64,000 bases of DNA from Diplolepis rosae (Eukaryota; Arthropoda; Insecta; Hymenoptera; Diplolepididae): NCBI GenBank assembly GCA_030998225.1, contig JAPYXD010000754.1, positions 558,001-622,000 on the forward strand, read 5' to 3'. Made by a program: the position numbers and the translations under genes. Below are positions 34,171 through 45,914 of this stretch, one piece after another (the stretch's first letter is position 1; the number at the start of each line of letters is the position of its first letter). The notes below the pieces were generated by a model, which was given only the letters and a program-made list of their open reading frames with translations, made no database searches and was not told the origin of the DNA.

Positions 34171-34913
34171 TATAGGGAAGTTCATGCACAAGGAAAGAGC
34201 TCGAATCATGAGAAACAGATACTTTAATTGATAAAGATGCTTACAGTGTTTTCTTACAGAAAAAGGTGTTCGTTCCTCACTTTCACGACGCAACCCACTG
34301 CTTCTTGCTTGCACCACCTCACTAGTCCTTACCCTAGCAGAATTTTCGCCTGCTATTCTCGTCCTCTTTGATCATAAAAATGGCCGTCTGCCGCTTTTTC
34401 CTTCTTTCTGACCTCGAGAATAGTCGGCTGCCAAACCCAGTATTAATGAACAGAATAACCGCCTGCTATTCCTGTCAAAGTCAGTCAATGAGAATCGATC
34501 TATTGGTCACTCTTCAGTTTCAGCTATAGGTATTCGATAAATCCCCTTTATCTCATCTCGATTCACAGAGCATTCTTGGAGTTGCAACTTCTGCGTCTTT
34601 TTCGTCGAACACCACTTCACAGATTCACTCTTTCTTCGGGCAAATGTATCCCTGATGAGCCCCCAAATTTATAGGGAAGTTCATGCACAAGGAAAGAGCT
34701 CGAATCATGAGAAACAGATACTTTAATTGATAAAGATGCTTACAGTGTTTTCTTACAGAAAAAGGTGTTCGTTCCTCACTTTTACGACGCAACCCACTGC
34801 TTCTTGCTTGCATCACCTCACTAGCCCTTACCCTAGCGCCACCTATTCTACCGCGGAGTTCAAACTTAAACTAGATTGTGAATTCAAATAAAATAATCCT
34901 ACATACTACATGC
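34171..34913 (-). mobile_element. Internally deleted LTR retrotransposon in intron 1 of copy 3
   Basis: A direct repeat beginning TATAGGGAAGTTCATGC occurs at 34171-34338 and 34670 onwards, nearly identical over about 165 nt. Just inside the second copy, on the minus strand, TGGGGGCTCATCAGGGAT (34648-34665) resembles a tRNA-Pro primer-binding site and matches the position of the one in the complete gypsy element. Only about 330 nt of interior remain and nothing codes. The left LTR lacks the part that follows CCCTAGC in the right one. Outer target duplication not resolved. Confidence 0.6.
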
Positions 34914-35268
34914 TTGAGTTTGAAATTTTCGCCACTGTCTACTTTATCAGAGGTTCAACTCAAAAGCGAACTTTCGGTTCATATTATGGACAAAATCGTA
35001 TATTTCGTATTAAGTGCCGAGACTGATGCTCACCGAAGTCAAGCCGAGATCCTCATGTCGCCTCGGCCCTAGTCGCGACTCGCTAGCACGGTTGAATACG
35101 TTCCGCACGTGATACGGATGATTATTTTGTTCGCTGTATACCGATAGTTAGCCGAGTTGGTGTCGTTTTGCGTGCGGAAAGTTGATGCCACATTGGTGCG
35201 ACGCACTTAACGTAAACTACGAGGATCGCATGCGTGATTCGTGTAGATAGCTAACATATTGTTCGTGT

Positions 35269-35319
35269 ACCTAACTGCTGCGATTATCTACTTACTCTTG
35301 ATTTTTTCCTGTTCTAAAG
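35269..35319 (+). pseudogene. Dead second exon 1 in intron 1 of copy 3
   Basis: ACCTAACTGCTGCGATTATC...TGTTCTAAAG matches the signal-peptide exon, but the ATG AAA G part is deleted. The donor GTAATT is ATAATT. The upstream CGTAAACTACGAG...GTGATTCGTGTAGATAGC leader is also present. It shows that a whole 5' end was once duplicated here, giving copy 3 two exon-1 regions. Confidence 0.72.
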
Positions 35320-36239
35320 ATAATTATGTGTGTTCTTGCACTTAAAAAATTTGTTTTCACAATCAAAAATTTAAGAAAATGCAGACACTGACTTCATGAA
35401 ACTTTTACCACAGAAGCTAATTTAGCTTTACACGAGTACTGTACAATTTCAAACTCTTGAATTTCTAAACACAGATTTATTAAATTTAAGAATTTCAAAT
35501 CATATTAATTATACAAATAAGGGATGTTTACATCACAAAATATCGTTGATCCAGGTGGAAAAATTATTTATCGGGTTATCTGATATTTACATGTCAATTA
35601 ATGATGCGTTCGACGATGATAAAAAATTACCATAAACTTGATGATAAATGATATTTTGAAGATATATCATAACTTTTCTTTATATTCGACATTTTAGTTG
35701 GAATCAAATACTTTTTTCACTTATTCACTACAAATACTTTTACTGATTTAATCAAAATAAATATTCTCAGTTTTAAATTTGACCTAACATTCAAATTAAT
35801 CTATTCTCAAGCACTGATACAGAATGTAGGTAAACTTTTAAAATTGAAATCATCTAAATACCACGAATATTCAAAATTTCAATAAAAAAAAAAGAAAGCT
35901 GAAAACACTACTTACAGAAAGCGACAAAATGCGTTCGGTAAAGTAAACAACATATCTCATCATTTTTGACAAAAAGGCGTCTTAATCAAGTTCATAAGGG
36001 CTGCTATTTTTTCTAAAACTTTGATATAGTTCATTCCAAATTTCGATTTTTTAAATTTTACTTTTTGTCATGTCACGATTTTTGAAAAGTCAGACTCAAT
36101 ATTTTTTATTAAAAAATATGTGTTGCATTAAAGTCTACGAATTGAAAGTAGATTTTCATGATCATGCTTAAAATTGTAAAAGATTAACTGCACCAATAGT
36201 ATGTCTTTCAGCGGGAATAAAGTTGATGTACACAAAGAA

Positions 36240-36560
36240 ACAAAGAAACTGAGGCTCGCCGAAAGCAAGCCGAGTTTCCTCATGTCGCCTCGGCCCTTTT
36301 GGCGACTCGCTAGCGCCGTTAAATACGTTCCGCACGTGATACGGACGATTTTTCTGTTCGCTGTATACCGATAGTTAGCCCAGTTGGTATCGTTTTGCGT
36401 GCGGGAACTGGATTATCCCTCACTAGTGCGGTAAAATTTTAAGTTTGTTTTAATTTTCCGCACACTTAAAATTTTACCGTACAAGTGCGGGAAAATTAAC
36501 TTTCCGCACGCAAAATAGTAATGATAAAGGCTAACTTTCGGTGTAAGGGCGAACAAAAAA
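36240..36560. repeat. Repeat D with nested hairpin, in intron 1 of copy 3
   Basis: The block GAAACTGAGGCTCGCC, CTCATGTCGCCTCGGCCC, CGCACGTGATACGGACG recurs at 35010-35190 and 50565-50870. At 36441-36480 a hairpin pairs GTGCGGTAAAATTTTAAGT with ACTTAAAATTTTACCGTAC. This sits inside a larger inverted pair, CGATAGTTAGCC...GGCTAACTTTCGG. It is probably a non-autonomous element; borders are not resolved. Confidence 0.5.
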
Positions 36561-38754
36561 TATCTTGCCACCCATGGGCTGAGAAAAGTAAATTAGTGCC
36601 GCATGTCTCGTCGATCGTCAGGTCTTCGCGCTTAATACACAATTTTACTGTTGCATATCATCTGAAGGGACTAAAAATTATCTAAACTTCGTGACTCTAG
36701 CCCAACTTGTTTTCGAATCATTATGAAAACTGCATTATTGAAGTTTATTAACAATATTTCACCTATTCTCACAGTGAAAAGCCTTGTTTTAGCTGGAAAC
36801 ATGGACTTCTGCAATTAAAAGAACCTAAGGACAAATTATTTACCTGAAAATTGACTAATTCATCAAAATAATCTATATAAGTAATAATTTGTTCTAGCCA
36901 CACTGGGTGGAATGCCTTATGCAAGCAGGAGTACTTGTCAAAATGAGGATATTCATGCCTACGGGAGCAACATAAACTCCTATGTATCTTTCTACAATCA
37001 ACAATCTTTCCTTTGTGGCGGGGCTCAACTAGGTGTTGACCAAGTTTTAACTATAGAAATTTGTTTTGTACAAATTCGCGATCATTATGAAAATATCTCT
37101 GCTGTGACTGCACCTTACCAAGGTGAACATTATACAGTTCATGGATATAAACCAGTGTCAAAGACATTATTTATCATAATCGTGAGTAGCCTTGCGTGAA
37201 ATTTTTAATTTTAAACGAAAATTTGGTTCACCTTGTTTTATATACACTAAAATTACGTTTATTGACTCAATTAAATGTATTCACTAGACTGAATGTACAT
37301 CAAAGAATCGAATATTTTCTGATTATTAAATACAAGTCTTCTCATACCAAAAAATTGATTCAATCACAAAAATTGGCGCGCGCGTTATACCAGTATTATG
37401 CGCAACGGTATCAATAATAATGCGTGTCAGATGTAAAATTCTGATGCTAAGGACTTTCAGTATGGAACGCAGAATCAGCAATTCTGTTTGCCAGAAGTTT
37501 GAATATTGCCTCCAATCTTGCAAACTGCGAAGCCTAAGAATTCAAACTAACTAATTATCATACTTTTTTGCCCAACGCGCAAAAGCAGCAGTTCAGATTC
37601 TGGTAAGAAGTATTGAAATACTGCTATTCACTATTTCCTTTATTACGTGTAAGCAAAACGTACACCCGAACTGATTATATATTTTCTGGGATCAATAATA
37701 TGTGCTCTTGTTACTATCATTCATCACCATGTAAATATTTTCTCGACTCAATGCATTAATTGACTTAGCCGTATTCAATCCCACGATTTAATTACTTTAA
37801 TTAATTAAAATTTACTTGATACAAGACCTTTTTTCAATCTAAACTTAATATATTGCATTTTTTTAACAGAAAAATATAATTCTTTTATAGTTGAACGTGC
37901 CAGAAGCTGATACACAAGATGATGTAGCACTTACTTCTTTGGCAACACGGCAGAATCTGATGGAAAAAGAGGAGGAGTAGTAGTTGGATATGTTGAGGTA
38001 AAACACACTTTTAATTTATAAAATAACATAATCCTGACATATAATAGGATACTTTTCCGACCGGTGTCTCATATTCAGTTTCAAACTTTGAAGGGTGTCT
38101 ACCTGTGTGATCGCCTAGTTTCGAGTCATTTTTCGTGAAATTTTGTGAGAGAAATAATGAAGATGCATGCATATTAATTTTTCCTAATTTACAAAAATAT
38201 GGAACATGTTAATAACCTCGTAGTTTGGTGATATTTAAAAACATAAACGTTACATTTTTTAGAATTCATACGATCCAGCTGATAGACGTGTCTTAAACTT
38301 TCGTACGAACAGTTCTAAGCCCTTCATTGCAGTATATAATTGGAGAATAATCGACCGCTCACCATTTTATGTTGTAAGTACATTCTATGTTAAGAACAAC
38401 TGAAAACAATTAGAATTTATACATTGATCGATTTTGTGTTGCTCCTGGATCTGGGAAAAATAAAAATTTTGACTTGTTACATTGAATATAATGTTATACG
38501 TTTGTCAATATAATATGTTTTTCGCTAATACTGTCGTTTTTTTCGCCAAATTTCAGGGTTATTTCTCTAACAAAATAAAGAAAATTACACAAATGTATTG
38601 CGTTCCAACAAACATGTAATTTAAAAAGAAAGTAATATGTTTATTAAAATATGTAATATGTACAAAAACATTTGAATGATATTTAAACATAAAATGAATA
38701 CAATACAAATATATTAAAGTTTAGAAGTATTGTAAAAGCTCTTTATTTCAAAAT

Positions 38755-39036
38755 TGTGGGATATGATACTTAATAATTTCGTAGGTCTATCAGAAGTATA
38801 TTCATAAAAGAACTATATTTCAAAAGATATGTGAAGTAAAATTACATGATGTACTGAATACGTCTTTTTTCAATACTGGTGCGTCTTAGACTGACTTCCT
38901 CTGTCTTGTTTCTCTTTCACATTTTGCCCGCTAGGGAGGGCTGGTTCTGACAGTGGCGCGAGTATTTGTACCGAACGCACAATTTTGAGATATAATATTT
39001 TGAACATTAACTTAAAACTATAGTAGAATTCCTACA
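38755..39036 (-). repeat. 3' LTR of the gypsy element
   Basis: Identical to 43871-44152 except for one base near 38913. Begins TGTGGGATATGATACTTAAT on the + strand. Confidence 0.95.
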
Positions 39037-39076
39037 ATTCGGCCATCTTGAAGGAACCATTCGACCCGAATGAATG

Positions 39077-42000
39077 TTAACGCGTATCAACCCATGGTTT
39101 AATAAACTCAGCACACGTACTTGTATGAAAAGGACCTTCTCCTGGTATTGCTCGTTCCACATCATATGTGTCGTTTGGCTTCATTTTAATAATTTTATAG
39201 GGTCCTAAGTATTTCGCTCGCAACTTTCGTCCAGGTATCATTTGAACCCGTTTAATGGCAATCAGGTCGCCTATCTCATATTTCTTTGGTGCTTTTCGTC
39301 GTAGGTTATAGGTCTTCTGATTCTCTTGTTGTGTTTTAAAGATTTGAGCTTTGGCTTTTACTCGCTGTATTTGACGATTCTCACTAAACTGCTTACGGAG
39401 TTCTTCCTCTAGTAGATCCTTAAGATGTAAATCTTCCTTGCACTTCATAGGAATTCCGATTAACAATTCGAAGGGTGTCGAACCAACACTTCGCTGATAC
39501 GTTGAATTGAGAATGCACTGTAACTTTTCCACATGCTTATACCACTTGCTTGGATCATCGACGGATAGCTTGGTAAGTATAGGTATAATAGATCGATTGA
39601 TTCGCTCAATCTGTCCATTAGCACGTGGGAGGCCGGTCGTTATCATAGAGTGTTTGATGCCCTCGTCCTCACAATACTGTCGGAATTCATCTGATGAAAA
39701 AGCTGTGCCTCTGTCCGTAATTATACAATGAGGATTGCCAAAAATAGATTTTTGTTTATTTAGCTTCTCGACTACTTCCGATGTCGTCGTGGATCGTGTA
39801 GGATAAAGCCAGGTAAACTTTGTAAAACTGTCGATTACAGCCAATATATGATTATATCTTTTACATGTTGACTGAAGAGGACCCAGATGATCCATGTGAA
39901 AAGTGTGTAGAGGAATATCCGGCTTTTGAAGTGGTTGTAGAAACCCTTCCTGCTTTCCTTCTTTCTTATTGGCAATGATACACCGAACACAGTTTAAAAT
40001 ACATTTCTCAACCTTAGTTTTCAGTTGAGGAATGTAATATTCCTGTTTAATAATGTCCTGCGTTTTCTTAATAGAACTGTGACCTTTCTCATGGGCATTT
40101 TTTATTACATCAACTTCCATTGAAGCTGGAACCATGAGTAAATCGACGCCATCAACAAACTTGTACAACACCCCGCCCCGCAGACTATATTCACCATTGT
40201 TATTATCTAGGATAGTACGTTTTATCAGACTCAGTTCATCATCTTCTTCTTGCAACTTAACTATTCTGGCGGTTATATCATCGACTTCTATCGATAGAAC
40301 GGTGTGCCTACTTAAAGCATCTACGTGACACATTCTCGATCCTGACCTATGCTCAATTTTATAATCATACGTCTCAATTTCTTCGGCCCATCTCCATATC
40401 TTTGGTGAAATTTCTTTCTTTTTCATAGTTTGATTAAATGCCAAACAATCAGTTATCAGTTTAAACCTGATCCCTAGCAAATAGGTTCGGAACTTCCTAA
40501 GAGCTTCGATTACGGCTAAGACTTCCAATTCATAACTGTGAAGATTTTTTTGTTCAGGACTCGTTTTGCGGCTCATAAAATGAACTGGGTGAAGCTGACC
40601 ATCTTCTGAACATCTTTGTAACAAAACGGCTCCAAATCCTTCCTTACTGGCATCAGTATGCACTTCTGTTTCCCTTTTTCGGTCGAAAATCATCAATACT
40701 GGGTCACTGGTGAGTGCAGCCTTTAAACTATTAAATGCGTTTTTCTGCAGTTCTTCGAAACAAAACGTCTGATCCTTCTGAAGCAAGTCGCTTAAAGGTT
40801 TAGCGATAATTGCATATGATTTGATAAATTTACGAAAATATCCGGTTAATCCCAAAAAGCTTTGGACCGCCTTCAATGATCGGGGTTCCGGATAGTTGAC
40901 AACCGCACGCACTTTTTCTTCTGATGGATACACCTTACCCTTCTCAATAGTCTGTCCCAAATATTCGATCCTTTCTTTCATGAACTGGCATTTCTTAAAA
41001 TTTATTTCCAACCCGTAGTTACTACAGAGATCGAAGACAACCTTCAATCTGTCGAGTGCCTCCTTCGGATTAGTGGCCATTACTATAACATCATCAAAAT
41101 ATACAACTACAATTCCTTCATTAACAAGGTTTCTGAAAATACAATTTACGAATCGTTGAAAAACAGGAGGAGAGTTACACAAACCAAAAGGAGCTTTTAA
41201 AAATTCATACTGACCGCTGTTTGTTACGAATGAAGTATATTTTCGACTTGACTCATTAACATTAACATGAAAGAATCCATTTCTCAAATCAATCGTGCTA
41301 AATAAATTTGAATCTTTAAGTTTATCAATTTGTTCTTCGATTACGGGTATAGGATAACGATCCTTTTCAATTTTCGCATTTAACTGACGGTAATCTATAC
41401 ATACACGATGAGAGCCGTCTTTTTTCTTTGTTACTAGCACCGAACTTGCATATTCAGAAGAACTTGGTCTGACTATACCTTCGCTTATCCATTGTTGAAC
41501 CTGTTTATCAACTACATCACGCTCATAAAACGGCAATCGACGTGGTCGCGAGTAAACAGGCTTGTCGTTCTTTAGAATAATGTTCAATTCAATATTAGTC
41601 TCTTTAGTTATTACAGGCTCATATTCTTCAATTAAAGTTTTGACCTGTTGTCTAATATTCTCATCAGAAATCGCGTCAACAGTATTTTGAATTTCAGGTG
41701 TTATTTCTATTGCTGCTATGAAATTAATTTCATCAGACTCGACAACTTTAACACCGTCTTTATCAAAATTCAAAGGCACTTGATTCAAAACATCCCGACC
41801 GATCATAACCTTGTAATTCATAGCATCAACAGGAACAACATGAAAATTCAATACAAATTTGTGATCATCCATATTTACTGTCGCTTCAAAATAACCTCTC
41901 GTAGTCGATTGTCCCTTACCAAAGCCTCCTAACTCTAAACAGCTCTCTTGCAAACTATATTCTTGAAAATTAACAAATTCATCTTCTCTCATTAAACTAA

Positions 42001-43333
42001 TGGGACTGCCCATATCTATAAACGCTAAAACTTTTACATTTTCTATTTCAACCACTTTAAGTGGCTCAGATATCTTTCCAGCACTAACAAAATTTACATT
42101 AGCTTGGGACGCACTGTTCTGGTTTGCTTTCTTACAGTTAGTAGCAATGTGACCAAATTCATTACATTTAAAACACTTCGAACCAAGATTTTTATGCTTG
42201 CATTCTTTAGACTTATGCCCTTTAGTCCCACAGTTAAAGCAACGCGGATCTGTAGTCTTGTTTGTCTTTGCTGTCTTGTCAGTAACTTCTTTTCTGTTAT
42301 GTTTATCTTTAGAAAAGGGTTGACTCTTATTAACATATCCTCGCATTTTTTCATAATTTTTTAATTTCTCCTTAAATTCACTTACCGACTTTGCACCGTA
42401 AAGAATTGCTTTATTACTTGGACTATCATTAATGCCATTGATCACGTATTCGAACACGGCTTCCATCTCAATCATACCCCGTGATGCTAGTTCGCGCATA
42501 ACTATAAGATATTCTTGAACGCTCTCAGATTCCTTCATTTTACGCTGCGAAAGCATGGTGTGCAATCGCGCACTCGTTACTTTTGTTGAAAATTCTTTAA
42601 GAAGTGCTTCCTTTAATTTATTCCACGAAACTAACCTTGATTCACTTTGGACGAATAGTCTAGCAAGTCCCTTTAATGACCTTTTGGCAAAAATAACCTT
42701 TTGTATATCTTCCCAGCCAAAGAGTCTTGCGGCATCCTCAAAATCCGCGACCCATCTTTCAATCGGAAAATCATCATTACCATTGAACTCTCTTATAGTT
42801 TCTTCAACGTCTCGAAACCCTAGAGTGAATTGGACTTTTCTTGTATTTCGCGAGTTAATTAAATCGTTTGCTTGACTTGCAGCTTCGTCTTCATCTACAC
42901 GACTTTCTGCATCTTCTATGTCATCATTCATATTATCAATATTATTTGCTTCGATATTTTCAGTCTCCTGTCTGTGGTCAACGTCATCGTCTGCTGTGTC
43001 ACTGTCATTTTGTTGTGGTATCAGTGAAGTGATATCTGTCAACGAACGTATAATTTTTTGTCTGAGTCCTTCTTTGTCACCATTATAATCTAAGCCCAAA
43101 ACGTTACACATTGATATCAAATCTCCTACCGAAAACCTACCAGCATATTCCATCTTGGCTCGAAATTCATCAGAATCAGCTTCAAATTCAAATCCTGAGA
43201 ATTCACGTAATTTACTCCTATTCCTTCTATCTCCCTCTTCTTCAAAAATTAGATTGTATAAGACACATATTGACTTACGTGACGCCGTCTTTATCCGTTG
43301 TCTAATCGTCTCGATTTGCGCTAAATTTTCCAT
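39077..43333 (-). CDS. Gypsy gag-pol polyprotein
   Basis: A single uninterrupted ORF of 1418 residues starting MENLAQIETIRQ. Gag occupies about residues 1-410, with two CCHC zinc knuckles near 364-400 (CFNCGTKGHKSKEC and CFKCNEFGHIATNC) for genomic RNA binding. The protease near 435 reads AFIDMGSPISLM, so the usual D-T/S-G is D-M-G. Reverse transcriptase about 590-770 has YFDD near 744. RNase H near 891 has HTDAS. Integrase from about 1070 has an HHCC finger (CILNCVRC), a catalytic core with D near 1147 (HMDHLGP), D near 1206 (TDRGTAF) and E near 1242 (GQIERIN), and a C-terminal domain ending at 1418. Gag and pol are fused in one frame, so ratio control by frameshifting is not needed. It looks functional apart from the unusual protease triplet. 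Confidence 0.95.
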   Translation of the reverse strand: MENLAQIETIRQRIKTASRKSICVLYNLIFEEEGDRRNRSKLREFSGFEFEADSDEFRAKMEYAGRFSVGDLISMCNVLGLDYNGDKEGLRQKIIRSLTDITSLIPQQNDSDTADDDVDHRQETENIEANNIDNMNDDIEDAESRVDEDEAASQANDLINSRNTRKVQFTLGFRDVEETIREFNGNDDFPIERWVADFEDAARLFGWEDIQKVIFAKRSLKGLARLFVQSESRLVSWNKLKEALLKEFSTKVTSARLHTMLSQRKMKESESVQEYLIVMRELASRGMIEMEAVFEYVINGINDSPSNKAILYGAKSVSEFKEKLKNYEKMRGYVNKSQPFSKDKHNRKEVTDKTAKTNKTTDPRCFNCGTKGHKSKECKHKNLGSKCFKCNEFGHIATNCKKANQNSASQANVNFVSAGKISEPLKVVEIENVKVLAFIDMGSPISLMREDEFVNFQEYSLQESCLELGGFGKGQSTTRGYFEATVNMDDHKFVLNFHVVPVDAMNYKVMIGRDVLNQVPLNFDKDGVKVVESDEINFIAAIEITPEIQNTVDAISDENIRQQVKTLIEEYEPVITKETNIELNIILKNDKPVYSRPRRLPFYERDVVDKQVQQWISEGIVRPSSSEYASSVLVTKKKDGSHRVCIDYRQLNAKIEKDRYPIPVIEEQIDKLKDSNLFSTIDLRNGFFHVNVNESSRKYTSFVTNSGQYEFLKAPFGLCNSPPVFQRFVNCIFRNLVNEGIVVVYFDDVIVMATNPKEALDRLKVVFDLCSNYGLEINFKKCQFMKERIEYLGQTIEKGKVYPSEEKVRAVVNYPEPRSLKAVQSFLGLTGYFRKFIKSYAIIAKPLSDLLQKDQTFCFEELQKNAFNSLKAALTSDPVLMIFDRKRETEVHTDASKEGFGAVLLQRCSEDGQLHPVHFMSRKTSPEQKNLHSYELEVLAVIEALRKFRTYLLGIRFKLITDCLAFNQTMKKKEISPKIWRWAEEIETYDYKIEHRSGSRMCHVDALSRHTVLSIEVDDITARIVKLQEEDDELSLIKRTILDNNNGEYSLRGGVLYKFVDGVDLLMVPASMEVDVIKNAHEKGHSSIKKTQDIIKQEYYIPQLKTKVEKCILNCVRCIIANKKEGKQEGFLQPLQKPDIPLHTFHMDHLGPLQSTCKRYNHILAVIDSFTKFTWLYPTRSTTTSEVVEKLNKQKSIFGNPHCIITDRGTAFSSDEFRQYCEDEGIKHSMITTGLPRANGQIERINRSIIPILTKLSVDDPSKWYKHVEKLQCILNSTYQRSVGSTPFELLIGIPMKCKEDLHLKDLLEEELRKQFSENRQIQRVKAKAQIFKTQQENQKTYNLRRKAPKKYEIGDLIAIKRVQMIPGRKLRAKYLGPYKIIKMKPNDTYDVERAIPGEGPFHTSTCAEFIKPWVDTR

Positions 43334-43849
43334 TTTAATCGCTCTTAAATTATATATTCGTACTTTTTAATTAAATATAAGCGGCATTACATCACTTTCT
43401 TTAACAGATATTTAATCTTAAATCGACTAAAGTTTCCTTTATTGCTTGTTTACTAAAAACATAACCTGTACCCGTCACCTCGTGGTTCTACATTATCGCG
43501 ACAGCAGCGCACCTGTGTTATCAGTCAGTAAGCAGTTCGTCTTTCTTTCTTACAGCGACTATTGTCTTCTTAACCAACAGATTTCAGCTTGGGTAGCGTC
43601 TAGATGTTGAAAAATATGTCGTCTTTTCCTCGTAATATGCAGTCTTCACGCTTAGCAAGACTGAAAACCCCTTTTTCGTCTTGATGTTCGTCTTATCACA
43701 GAAAATACTTATTTGTTCTCTTTTCAGCGTCCTTCGTCTTCAAAATTCGTCTTTCCAAAAAGAGACTTACTTCGTCGTTTCTGCGACTGCTTGGCTTCGT
43801 CTTTAGTTACTTCAAATTTCTGTAATTTTCTTTGTCCCTTCTCAGTTAT

Positions 43850-43867
43850 ATCCCGGACAAGCCCCCA
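43850..43867 (-). promoter_or_regulatory. Primer-binding site of the gypsy element (tRNA-Pro-like)
   Basis: On the minus strand TGGGGGCTTGTCCGGGAT begins three bases inside the 5' LTR. It matches 17 of 18 positions of the tRNA-Pro primer-binding sequence as I recall it from gammaretroviruses. It should prime minus-strand DNA synthesis. Confidence 0.65.
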
Positions 43868-43870
43868 AAT

Positions 43871-44152
43871 TGTGGGATATGATACTTAATAATTTCGTAG
43901 GTCTATCAGAAGTATATTCATAAAAGAACTATATTTCAAAAGATATGTGAAGTAAAATTACATGATGTACTGAATACGTCTTTTTTCAATACTGGTGCGT
44001 CTTAGACTGACTTCCTCTGTCTTGTTTCTTTTTCACATTTTGCCCGCTAGGGAGGGCTGGTTCTGACAGTGGCGCGAGTATTTGTACCGAACGCACAATT
44101 TTGAGATATAATATTTTGAACATTAACTTAAAACTATAGTAGAATTCCTACA
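43871..44152 (-). repeat. 5' LTR of the gypsy element
   Basis: Partner of 38755-39036. In the element's sense it carries promoter and polyadenylation functions; no individual motif can be assigned safely. Confidence 0.95.
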
Positions 44153-45914
44153 AAATTCAAGAATCGTTTTTCTATGTTTCAGGGTAACCTTCTGTTCCAA
44201 AGCAGAAACCTTATAGGAATTGCTGAGCAGTATATAGCGACAGCTGCCACAGATGGTTTGCATTATAATTTGTATGAACAAGTTTATAAATATTCATCGA
44301 AAGTAGGTCATGAGTTAAGAAGCAATGAACTGAAAATATTTGGTACGCAGCATTCTAGGTCTCCATTATCATTTTTCTCTCCAAGAAGCAGAGATACACA
44401 TGAGTGAAATTTGGCATCAAGATTCAAAAAGACAGAGCACCACATAATATTTCTCTATTTGTGCCCGCTTTATTTTATCATTGCACTTGTTATCTCTGTT
44501 ATAAAAATCTTTTGATATTTGTCAACTTAATTTTTGTTATATGGTCACTAAAAAATGTTTGCTTATTACATTTTATGTCAGAAATATATGACTCATTTGA
44601 GGATTCTACCTTGTATGTTCGTTTACTTTATTCTTCAACCAAAACAAAAAGACCAATGGAACCTAAAACATTAAATTTCAAAAAATGTTTACATTATAGT
44701 TTAAACGTTTATATTTTAAATAAAATTACTAAACCTAAGGAGTTTTGGAACTATTTCCATTTAAATTTAACGTACCGGAGTCGGTAACGGTAAACGTTAG
44801 CCTAATACACAATTGAAGATCAGCAATGAATTCATCGTTAAATGATGTAGTTGAATCGCGTGAACTAAGAAAATAATATATTGATTCCAATTCCACAGCG
44901 GAATTTCTATTCCTATATTTATTAAAGAGTAAATAAGAGAATAAATGAAATTTGATTTCAAAACTATTGAAAAATATTAACTGTAAGAAATACGCAAAAC
45001 CTCAAAAAGGCATCTGATGGTTTCCAAAATAGGATCTTCTTCCATTCTAGATCTAAAAATTACACAGATCAATAAAAATAAAACAGTGGTCTGCACAATG
45101 GATAGGACCGTGATATTTCTATGTATTTTCCCCGAATGAAAACGAATCTGAACTCTGTATAACCCCTACACGTCTGGACTTTCTTGTTATTAATTGGGTT
45201 ATCTGATAAGAACATCTGGATTATTTGTGCCTTCAAAGATGATAGAAAGCATTCATAATTAACTCGATGATAATAGTGTATTGTGCCACTAGCGAAAAAA
45301 GTTTTTCCACTTCGGGGTCATAAATTACATTTCATTTTCCCGTGTAGGCCGGACAAAAACATTAATTTTACTTGTGTGGTTGTTATCCTCTCTTTGCTTG
45401 GGCATAAAACATCATACCCGCAAAATAAATTTGTTTTCCCTAGTTGTGCAATATAATATTATTTTGCGAGTGTACAGTTTAATGCTTGATCAAAACGAGG
45501 GAAACACTCACATGAGTAAAATAGATGTTTTGTTTTTTCCATATTGTACACGATTTTTTTTCTACTAGAGGGTCTAAAAATGGATTTGTTGGCAACGCAG
45601 GAGGCAATAGACACTGTATGAGCCGTTAGTAGAAAAATAATATTCGGTTTTATTTAAATCCAAATATTTATTATAGTTGCTGTAACTATACCACTGTAGG
45701 TGTCAGGACCAAATACTAGTTTTGATTCACAGACCAGAAAAGAAGCTTGTGAGGGCAAAAATATAGTTATGTTAACCATATAGTTTCTTCAGTGAATCAA
45801 TAAAGAAGTTAATAATTAACCATTTTTAACGAATATTTAATAAGTCAGTAATTGGGCAAATGTTCAAGAAGAAAGCTTTAGGTTTGAGAAAATTTATAAC
45901 TTGAATAAGTATTT

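Larger units (their letters stand above)
38755..44152 (-). mobile_element. Complete young Ty3/gypsy LTR retrotransposon
   Basis: LTRs at 38755-39036 and 43871-44152 (282 bp each, TGTGGG...CCTACA). They differ at one visible base (CTCTTTC against CTTTTTC). AAAT target duplication at 38751-38754 and 44153-44156; the empty site is seen in copies 1, 2 and 4. In the minus orientation: 5' LTR, primer-binding site, about 540-nt leader, one intact gag-pol ORF, 3' LTR. No envelope-like ORF. It lies antisense in intron 4 of copy 3, 30 nt before exon 5. The near-identical LTRs and intact ORF indicate recent transposition. Confidence 0.95.
33884..44407 (+). pseudogene. Copy 3: frameshifted serine protease homologue
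   Basis: Exons: 33884-33941, 36898-37181, 37891-37997, 38263-38373, 44183-44407. Signal peptide MKDLTSVMIYLFLILSCSK. Exon 2 keeps QQSFLCGGAQLG and VLTIEICF (catalytic His replaced by Ile). Exon 3 is 107 nt instead of 105: an extra AC after GGCAAC (about 37945) shifts the frame and gives TAG within ten codons. Exons 4 and 5 are open with good splice sites. Exon 5 ends FFSPRSRDTHE, so the conserved Cys of the CFSPRSGD tail is lost. A young gypsy element lies antisense in intron 4 and a deleted LTR element in intron 1. The protein would stop in the middle of the S1-like domain. Confidence 0.78.

Noticed and set aside
37891..37997. Copy 3 exon 3 as a functional variant with a new C-terminus
   Set aside because: The shifted frame stops within about ten codons in sequence otherwise matching the intact exon, so a frameshift is simpler.
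39507..43370. Plus-strand frames inside the gypsy element
   Set aside because: They are antisense shadows of the intact gag-pol ORF.
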